Below, piece after piece: positions 57,401 through 64,000 of a stretch of DNA of 64,000 nucleotides. The stretch spans positions 2,936,001-3,000,000 of the forward strand of contig JAQFVV010012536.1 in assembly GCA_028023455.1 (NCBI GenBank), in the 5' to 3' direction. Source of the stretch: Epiperipatus broadwayi. Taxonomy: Eukaryota > Onychophora > Udeonychophora > Euonychophora > Peripatidae. The notes below the pieces were generated by a model. It made no database searches and was not told the DNA's origin. It worked only from the letters and a program-made list of their open reading frames with translations. The position numbers were made by a program, and so were the translations under genes. Each line of letters starts with the position of its first letter. Within the stretch, counting starts at the first letter, position 1.

Positions 57401-58850
57401 TTGACGATACGTATATTTATTAGCTAGCTTACTTATGGACGAAAATGCGCAATTTTTCCGAGATTATTCTGATAATAACTGCAGCTGATTTACATGTATA
57501 GGAAGTTTTAATAAATCCAACTGATGTGTAATATAATATATCATTTATTTTTATCATTAAGTCACTAAGATATTTGGTTTTGTTCATACTTTAGGAATTA
57601 TAAATTTTTTAACGGTAACTTCTCCGTAAGAATGCCCCTATATAACTTTTCCTATATTTACTCTGAGAAAGTTTATATTTTTTTCCAAAAAAAATATACA
57701 TGTGCATAATTTAATCTTATTTATCATTATTATTATTTCCAGACAATTCTTGGTGAATAAAACATATTTTAACGTATGTAACTACATTACTTGTAAAGGC
57801 AGACAATATTGAGAAAGAGCGCGAAAATGTTTCTAGTTGATTTTCCTTGGTTTCAAAATATTTCTTTCAATTATTATTTTTTTTTTTATACCAAGAAAAT
57901 ATTAATAAATGACATAAAGTTAATAAATAATTAATCTTCTCTTGGAAATCGCTTCTTTTCCTTAATTTAGATATAATATAATTTTTCGTGATTCTTTTAG
58001 TTACCTCTGTCATTTTTTAACTTTAGCGCGAGACAATAAACTTTTAAGTATAAAAGGTTTTTAAATAGGTAGATGGCACAGGAAATCAGGACATCTTATC
58101 AAAAAATTTTAGCCACGCATTATATTATTAAAATTTTACTTTGATTACATTTATTTCTGCAAAATAAAATGAAAAAATTGAGTTACCAAATTTCAGCACT
58201 GTTCCTTCCTTGAAAACTAAAAGCAGACTATATTTTTTTTTTTCAAAAAAAAATGATCTTGACTTTAGCGACCTCTTACAGAAAAATAATCATTTGATTA
58301 TAACATAAACAAAAGAAAGGAAAAACTTATTACAATCATATAGTTTTCAGTATTATCTAAATAGATTACAAAGTGATTTGACAATATAAAAAAAATAATA
58401 ATACATTAAATTAACACTCAGTGATGTATAATTCTTTAAACATTATTTTTTTTTTACAAAAAGAAATTACCAGAAGTTATTGTGCTTTATGATAAGACAT
58501 TCATCCACTCTCCCCTCTACCCATCCAAAATCAATTACTGTTTATGATATTTGTTTTTATACTATATTAATTTGCTTTAATTATTAATATCTTAATTAAA
58601 TTATTCATGTTCTTTTTAAAAATGATATTGCATTACTAAATCTATTAGTTATTCACCCAAAACATGCCAAAGTGAGTGAATAGCATACTTTATTAATCAA
58701 TTATTACTATGGTTATTTTATCTTTTTATTTCTTTAAAGAATAGCATTGTTTTCCTGCAGAAATAATGCCAAGTAAACCAAGTGTCAATAACACTAGGTT
58801 ACAATATATACACAAAACAAGTTATAAATTTCGTAACTTGCTTTTAGCTT
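54430..58850. other. AT-rich intron, nothing recognised
   Basis: A long stretch with many poly-T and poly-A runs. No exon, RNA gene, family A-H repeat or transposon signal was found on either strand. Confidence 0.5.
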
Positions 58851-58857
58851 GAATTTT

Positions 58858-59164
58858 ATGATCACTAGATGGAGCTTTACCAATAGCTCCTAATAAGCTT
58901 TTGTTTACATAAATGCCGAGAGAGATAGAATTCAATATCTCTTTCATTGTCTCCATCTCCAGACCAGCTGGTTTCAAGCTAGTTGTCTCACATCAGTAAA
59001 GGGTAGGGAGACTAGAAACCCTTCACTGATGTGAGCCAACTAGCTTGAAACCAGCTGGTCTGTCTTTAGGTGGACACAACCAAAGAGATATTGAATTCTA
59101 TCTTTCTCGGCGTTTATGTAAACAAAAACTTGTTAGAAGATTATAAAGCTCCATCTAGTGATCA
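58858..59164. repeat. Family C foldback with hammerhead-like arms
   Basis: The arms 58858-58985 and 59025-59164 are inverted: ATGATCACTAGATGGAGCTT outside, AGATAGAATTCAATATCTCT and CAGCTGGTTTCAAGCTAGTT inside. Right-arm core: CTGATGT 59026-59032, helix II GAGC/GCTT, GAAAC 59047-59051, helix III ACC/GGT with loop AGCT, triplet GTC. Both arms have T in place of A9, so the core is probably inactive. Confidence 0.75.
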
Positions 59165-59339
59165 TATATATATATATATATTAATGAATTTAATTTATTT
59201 GTTACTATTTAATGATATTTTTAGTATGGAATGATGCTTTGATAAGAAGCCTATGATTGAAATTTAAGGAAAAATTGAAGATGTGTATATACTAGTTTTT
59301 AGGATACAAAAGAAGAAAAGAAAAGTTACAAGTAATATT

Positions 59340-59470
59340 TAAATACAAATATAGTATATAGACTTTAAACTTGATGTAATTATAGGGGACTTGAATCCAG
59401 ACTTTCAAGCTCCCTTTAGTCATCCGCTCCACCATATACAACTGATACATATGACCATATACATGAAATC
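59340..59470 (-). repeat. Family D tRNA-like end
   Basis: The complement of ATGGTGGAGCGGATGACTAA, GGGAGCTTGAAAGTCTGGAT and TCAAGTCCCCTATAATTACA. It lacks the ribozyme. Confidence 0.7.
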
Positions 59471-59648
59471 CATATATTTTAGAAAGAAACAACAAAGGGA
59501 AGGAATTCATTTAGTTAATCATTTGATATAAAGAATAATAGATCTCAAAGTATACATGAAATCCATATATTTTAGAAAGAAACAAGAAAGGGAAGAGAAT
59601 TCATTTAGTTAATCATTTGATATAAAGAATAATAGATCTCAAAGTATA
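59461..59648. repeat. Tandem duplication, 93-bp unit
   Basis: 59461-59553 and 59554-59648 are almost identical (ACATGAAATCCATATATTTT to AATAGATCTCAAAGTAT), with only small differences near AACAACAAAGG. Confidence 0.93.
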
Positions 59649-59649
59649 T

Positions 59650-60870
59650 CATATAATATTAAATCATCCATGCACTGAACTACTGTTACACAATGCTTTA
59701 TTTACCAACCTCTTTTACAGTTTACAGTTTCTATTACCCCAGCAATCTTCTTCAGAACTTTTATATCTCCTACCTTCAACTCAAAACATGAGGAGGAAGG
59801 AGCAACCTTAGCATAGAGAAGCCATCTGAATTACCAAACAGAAAACAAGTCTGCTATTAAAGACACTCTTGATCAATATACCATAATATATCTAGGTAAG
59901 AAGCCAAAGAAAATAGTAACTCACCAGAGTTCTTGTAATGAATAATTACAGAAATCTTCAGTCTAAAAGCAGATAATCCCCAATGCATCTTTCATCAAGT
60001 TCAAGCACTGCAGTAAGGAATAAATTACTGAGAAAGCCTTTAAATTTCTAAACCACCAAACACAGCTATAAATGTTGTCTAAGAGAAATATACTGTTGAA
60101 TAAAATTGAAAATCCAAAGTGAGAATTCTGATATATATATTGGCATAAATTTTCCTAAATAGAGAAATTATTTTATCTAAACGAATTCATTAAGCATTAC
60201 AGAAAAAATATAAGACAATAAAGTAACCTTTTATTGATTTATTTTGGACAAACTTTTATTACTAATTCATAAATAAAATACTTAATTCCACAAACATAAG
60301 ATTCAATATTGCAATCTGACTATCAATTAATATGTGTAATTTTGATAATTGTTTTGTATATAAATTTCATATAAATTGCTTCCCTACATAAACTGCGTAA
60401 ATATATATTTTATTAATGTATTTGGAACATAAACATTAATTATTGACCATTTGTTAAGCAAACGAGTAATAATTTATAATAAAAAATCTATTATTAAAAA
60501 TTAAATACATTATCATTTTTAAATTGCGCTTTACGCAAAAAAGTGAAGCTTAGTATTATTAGAAAAGAATTATATGGCTGAGTGCTTTCAGAGAACTTAA
60601 GTCACTATATTCATAGCCTATTTTGGGAGTGTCAGCTTACATTGAGATTTTAAGCGAAGTTTAGTGATAATTTATGCAAAATTTATTCAAAGTTTATATT
60701 CACATTAATTTTTTTTTTGTGTGTGTGTGTGCACTTTAGAAAATTCCAATTTCTTGTGCTCAGACAGAGTTTGATATTTCACAGATAAACAAGAATGAGA
60801 ATGTTAAGAAAATGGTATCTGAATGTAAAATAAATTGTTTCATCAGGAAGGAAACTTTCTTAACTATCTT
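59650..60870. other. AT-rich intron, nothing recognised
   Basis: No exon or known repeat was found. A short GT run lies at 60717-60732. Confidence 0.45.
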
Positions 60871-60889
60871 GTGATCTTGTCGTTTTTTA

Positions 60890-61235
60890 AATTTAACAGC
60901 AATTGAGGAAGGTTAAGCAATTAACTAAAAGCACTTCTTCGGATTGAAAGCTGTATATAATAGTTAATTAATGTTATATTTATTATTTTTATTGTTATAT
61001 ATATAATATTTAAATACAAGTATATTGTCTATACTATATGTGTGGGAGATGATAATCTGGGTCAACTGATGAGTGCTAGTTTAACATGAAATATGTATAT
61101 TGGAGATCATTTATCTTTTTCACAAATATGTGGTCATGGGTATCAGTTGTATAAAATGGAATGGGTAGCTATAGGGAGCTTGAAAGTCTGAATTCAAATC
61201 TCTTCCAATTATATATATATATATAGAAAAAAAAA
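60890..61235 (+). repeat. Family F remnant followed by family D
   Basis: 60893-61005 has the family F text (AATTGAGGAAGGTTAAGCAA, TTATTATTTTTATTGTTATA). A family D plus copy with intact ribozyme and tRNA-like end (GGGAGCTTGAAAGTCTGAAT, 61176-61195) runs from 61010 to 61215. Confidence 0.75.
61053..61109 (+). ncRNA. Hammerhead ribozyme, family D (61 kb)
   Basis: CTGATGA 61066-61072, helix II GTG.T with A.CAT (one mismatch), GAAA 61088-61091, helix III ATA 61091-61093 with TAT 61096-61098, A at 61099 as cleavage base, TTGG 61100-61103 with TCAA 61062-61065, outer helix I near 61053-61058 with AGAT.A. The core is complete. Confidence 0.75.
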
Positions 61236-61611
61236 TAAAGAAATCAAGTGAATTTATTTTAAATTTTGCATTATCTGTCATAGTGTATAAAAATATATTA
61301 ATGTTAACAAGTAAATGAAGGTATAAAATACTCTTCTCATAACATATCTTTATAAAAAAATAAAATTAGATGTATTATTTAATTATGTACACAAATCACA
61401 TCCGCAATGTAAAATTATTACCCCAATTAATTTGAAATTATAAATACAGCAGACATAATGATCTGCTTACAAAGATCAATTACATTTAACATCAGCTATG
61501 CATCTGTTAATTATACATTACAATCGTTTAAGATCTACATTGATATATGCATATATATATAAAAGACATATTTTGCGGCTTCATCTGTGTTAAAAAATTT
61601 AAATATTGATA

Positions 61612-61650
61612 TACCGAAGTTTCAACTTGATCACACAAGTCATCCACTGG
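61612..61650 (-). ncRNA. Hammerhead-like hairpin at Penelope 1 end
   Basis: On the minus strand TGGATGA, helix CTTG/CAAG with loop TGTGAT, then TTGAAAC, a TTCG loop and GTA. The helix III part (AC-TTCG-GT, A as cleavage base) fits a hammerhead, but CTGATGA is altered at two positions and helix I does not pair. The mirror end (63184-63222, plus) has AAAAC and GTA. Confidence 0.3.
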
Positions 61651-62262
61651 GTGAAAAAAGGTAGAAAGATGGTTGTAGAGGCACTACAATCACTGATTTG
61701 AAAAAAAACGTTAAAGTTCCACCAATAGCAAAAATGTTAAATTAAGAATGTTTTTTAAAAAAATCTTTCCAAATATGAGGAAGTTTGCATGTATTGTCTC
61801 GCTTGGCTTCTCTGATTGTGCAATGGTAAAGATTATCACATCTGGATATGATCCTGGTACTAGAAAAATCAATTTTATGACCTGAATCTATAGTATGGAG
61901 TGAGAGTGCTGATGATGATGAGTGTTGTTTAACTGCATTAGCATGCTCATCTCTCCTAACACTGATGTGACGATTACTCTTACTGATGTGACGATTACTC
62001 TTACCTATGTAAGAAGCTTTACAATTTTTACATGATATTTGATAAACACCATGAGATTCAAGAGGGATTGAATCATTAGGCTTGGTTATTATATTGCTGA
62101 TCTTTTGATGAGTAGAAAATGCTGTATCTATATTATAGCATTTTAATATACGTCCAATAATGTCTGTAGTTCCTTTTACATATGGAACACAAATCCTAAT
62201 AGCTGATTTATCATCTTTTTGTTTCCTATTTTGTCCATTTTGGGCTTTTACATGTAGATAAT

Positions 62263-63078
62263 ATGCATCCTCATATTAAATTTATAATGGAGACAGAGTC
62301 TGATGGAAAACTCCCTTTTCTTGATATTCTAGTCACCAGAACACAAAATAGTTTATCTTTTTCGATTTGCAGAAAGAATACACACATGGGCAGATATTTA
62401 GATTTCCATTCTCATCATCACCCAACTCAGATAGTTTCTGTGGCCAAAACTCTTTTAAATAAAGCAATTAACCTTTCAGATAAGTCACATCTGAAAGAAG
62501 AAATAAATCATATTAATAGTGTTTTATTAGCAAATAGTTATAATTATAAATTTATAAAAAAAGTCTTATTTCAAGCCCAAAATGGACAAAATAGGAAACA
62601 AAAAGATGATAAATCAGCTATTAGGATTTGTGTTCCATATGCAAAAGGAACTACAGACATTATTGGATGTATATTAAAATGCTATAATATAGATACAGCA
62701 TTTTCTATTCATCAAAAGATCAGCAATATAATAGCCAAGCCTAAGGATTCAATCCCTCTTGAATCTCATGGTGTTTATCAAATCTCATGTGAAAATTGTA
62801 AAGCTTCTTACATAGGTATGAGTAATCGTCACATCAGTGTTAGGAGAGATGAGCATGCTAATGCAGTTAAACAACACTCATCATCATCAGCACTTTCACT
62901 CCGTACTATAGATTCAGGTCCTAAAATTGATTTTTCTGGTACCAGGATCATATCCAGATGTGATAATCTCTACCAGTGCAAAATTAGAGAAGCCATTGAG
63001 ATACTTAAAAGGTCAGATTGTATCAATAAGCGAGATGATACATGCAAACTTCCTCCTATTTGGAAATATTTTTTTTAA
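62263..63078 (+). CDS. Penelope-like RT C-terminus with GIY-YIG endonuclease (truncated)
   Basis: An open frame of 271 codons. Residues 1-105 are the C-terminal part of a Penelope reverse transcriptase (DGKLPFLDILVTR, HMGRYLDFHSHHHP). Residues 118-165 are the link (IRICVPYAKGTTDIIGCIL). Residues 170-250 are the GIY-YIG nuclease: GVY 170-172, a Cys pair at 176 and 179, YIG 183-185, Arg 194-195 with EHANAV, and a C-terminal IREAIEILKRSDCIN. The polymerase catalytic part is missing and a stop lies just before the first Met, so the frame begins near the inversion junction and is not a full gene. The mirror copy (62246-61750, minus) encodes the same nuclease. Confidence 0.9.
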   Translation: MHPHIKFIMETESDGKLPFLDILVTRTQNSLSFSICRKNTHMGRYLDFHSHHHPTQIVSVAKTLLNKAINLSDKSHLKEEINHINSVLLANSYNYKFIKKVLFQAQNGQNRKQKDDKSAIRICVPYAKGTTDIIGCILKCYNIDTAFSIHQKISNIIAKPKDSIPLESHGVYQISCENCKASYIGMSNRHISVRRDEHANAVKQHSSSSALSLRTIDSGPKIDFSGTRIISRCDNLYQCKIREAIEILKRSDCINKRDDTCKLPPIWKYFF

Positions 63079-63357
63079 AAAACATTCTTAAATTTAACAT
63101 TTTTATTATTGGTGGAACTTTAATGTTTATTTAAATCAGTGATTGTAGTGCCTCTACAACCATATTTCTACCTTTTATCACCCAGTGGATGACTTGTGTG
63201 ATCAAGTCAAAACATCAGTATATCAATATTTAAATTTTTTAACATGGATGAACCCGCAAAATATGTCTTTTATATATGCAACCCATGAAAATCTTCATAT
63301 CAACATATATATATTAATAGTCATTTAGTTATCTGATAAAACATCATACATTCATAC

Positions 63358-63447
63358 CTAAACCCAATTCCATTTCATCACTACCAAGTTCAAAAGAGGG
63401 ATGTTTTCCAGGCACACTACATGACGTTAAACTTACACCTAGGGTTC
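63358..63447 (-). CDS. TKFC: TKFC exon: end of DhaK substrate domain
   Basis: A 90-bp exon encoding 29 whole codons, from [13 protein letters not shown] to [11 protein letters not shown]. It matches the DhaK segment just before the substrate-binding His, with CSVPG and FEL..DE.ELGLG typical of animal TKFC. The acceptor is a T-rich tract ending in AG at 63449-63448, and the donor is gtatga. The exon ends in phase 1; its last G joins GC of the 35-bp microexon to give Gly, restoring ELGLGIHGE. It is the most upstream exon in the window, so the N-terminal part of DhaK lies past 64000. A Penelope-like element (61548-63290) sits 68 bp downstream in the following intron. Confidence 0.93.
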
Positions 63448-63480
63448 CTAAAAAAAATATAACATTTATAAATTTCAATA

Positions 63481-63488
<8 letters not shown>

Positions 63489-63515
<27 letters not shown>

Positions 63516-63516
63516 G
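63489..63516. repeat. GT microsatellite
   Basis: ATATATATGTGTGTGTGTGT run in the intron just upstream of the first visible TKFC exon. Confidence 0.9.
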
Positions 63517-63774
63517 ATAATTAGTGTCATGGTGTAATTATTAGAATATCTTCCTGTCACATGCATAAACTAGAGCACTAAAACTTAAATTTAATAGGTC
63601 TTACAAATATTTTCAAATAGCTGAGAAACATAAAGTTTTTTTTAGGCAAGAAGCCCATAGCTGATCAATTATTGGTTGGTATATAAAGAACTATTCCAAG
63701 TTAGAAAGTGAAATATAATAATCCTTAATATTAATCACAATAATGCAACCTACATTTAATTAATATATTAATAT

Positions 63775-64000
63775 ATGTGATGTGATGTATTTGGCTTCTC
63801 CTTAAACAAAGTCAAGAATATCTCAGCAATTATGCCCAGATAAACCTGTTAGCCACTTTATTTTCCATTCCCCACTCTAAGTCTTCCCATATTCTGCCCC
63901 ATCCCATTTCCCACAATGTCAACTCTATGGCCTTTATATCTAAATCCCCCTTATCTTTTAGAAAACCCATCATAAAAACTAATAACTCACTTTCTATATA
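63775..64000 (-). pseudogene. Unidentified coding remnant at window edge
   Basis: From 64000 to 63830 the minus strand is open for 56 codons before a stop: LLVFMMGFLKDKGDLDIKAI then ELTLWEMGWGRIWEDLEWGM and ENKVANRFIWA. Composition is less AT-rich than the flanks. It looks like protein from an unidentified mobile element. The end shares GTGATGTGATGTATTTG with the decayed LINE at 14.8 kb. Confidence 0.35.

Larger units (their letters stand above)
61548..63290. mobile_element. Penelope-like element 1, head-to-head inverted pair
   Basis: A minus copy (62246-61548) and a plus copy (62260-63290) of one element. Both share the GIY-YIG coding end, 3' region and outer text (AAAAGACATATTTTGCGG with the complement at 63265-63285). 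The minus copy is cut in the coding region at GCCCAAAATGG; the plus copy holds more RT. The arms differ by few changes, so the pair is young. Inverted partial copies are a known feature of Penelope insertions. Both ends carry a GGATGACTTG...CAAGT...AAAC hairpin, a possible decayed hammerhead. Confidence 0.9.
13318..63447 (-). other. TKFC: TKFC gene, internal part (10 exons over 50 kb)
   Basis: Ten exons found by translating the minus strand and matching splice sites. In gene order: 63447-63358, 47496-47462, 42195-42111, 42031-41942, 40948-40832, 33000-32863, 26937-26803, 26725-26613, 17980-17877, 13351-13318. All introns are GT-AG and the phases fit at every junction (1,0,1,1,1,1,1,0,2,0). 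The 941 joined bases have no stop. Order and motifs follow animal triokinase/FMN cyclase (DAK family): the CSVPG and GIHGE region of DhaK, the VNNLGG and TFMTALEMAG segments, a variable linker, then DhaL with LDKLCGNGNFG and KMGGSSGA. The family phosphorylates dihydroxyacetone and glyceraldehyde with ATP and makes cyclic FMN from FAD. Introns range from 77 bp to about 16 kb. Upstream exons lie beyond 64000; the terminal DhaL exons were not found before 13318. Confidence 0.93.

Overview
This is an AT-rich, repeat-laden window from an animal genome, most likely an invertebrate; the phylum cannot be fixed from the sequence. The evidence for an animal is an intron-rich gene with GT-AG splice sites, Penelope-like retroelements with GIY-YIG endonuclease domains, RTE-like non-LTR fragments, a Merlin DNA transposon, a mariner remnant and tRNA-derived SINEs. 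No bacterial-style gene is present, and most open frames are chance frames in repeats.

The host content is one gene on the minus strand. Ten short exons between 63447 and 13318 (90, 35, 85, 90, 117, 138, 135, 113, 104 and 34 bp) join in consistent phase with no stop. They encode about 313 residues of a triokinase/FMN cyclase (dihydroxyacetone kinase family, TKFC): the end of the DhaK domain, the linker and most of the DhaL domain. The first exons lie beyond 64000, and the last were not found and probably lie before position 1. Two exons are microexons of 34 and 35 bp. The substrate-binding His is kept (GIHGE), but two of the three Mg-binding Asp of DhaL are Asn (GNGNFG).

The rest is intron, filled with mobile DNA. 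The most striking content is several repeat families that carry hammerhead ribozyme motifs (CUGANGA, helix II, GAAA, very short helix III, cleavage site, helix I with an internal loop). Family D (0.1, 3.1, 25.7-26.4, 33.7-34.3, 52.3-54.2 and 61.0 kb) has the best structures, with compensatory changes between copies. Families A (1.1, 7.8, 12.2, 19.8, 20.4, 27.8, 45.7-46.6, 50.5 kb), B (9.7-10.7, 21.0-21.8 kb) and C (58.9-59.2 kb) share a related core. Many copies sit as head-to-head inverted pairs, so that one ribozyme lies on each strand. Three Penelope-like elements (28.6-30.5, 31.5-32.4, 61.5-63.3 kb) are also present; two are themselves inverted pairs with weak hammerhead-like ends, which makes them candidate autonomous partners.

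Left to right: 0-13 kb, SINE, family A/B/D/E/F repeats and an RTE scrap; 13.3 kb, last visible exon; 13.4-16.6 kb, decayed LINEs; 16.66-17.86 kb, Merlin element ending 15 bp from an exon donor; 18-26 kb, foldbacks and a diverged tandem array; 26.6-26.9 kb, two exons; 27.7-32.7 kb, foldbacks, SINEs and two Penelope elements; 32.9 kb, exon; 34.3-38.9 kb, unresolved; 40.8-42.2 kb, three exons and a 98-bp minisatellite; 42.2-47.4 kb, repeats; 47.5 kb, microexon; 47.8-48.8 kb, GC-rich island; 50-54 kb, mariner scrap and family D cluster; 54.4-58.8 kb, plain AT-rich intron; 61.5-63.3 kb, Penelope element; 63.4 kb, first visible exon.
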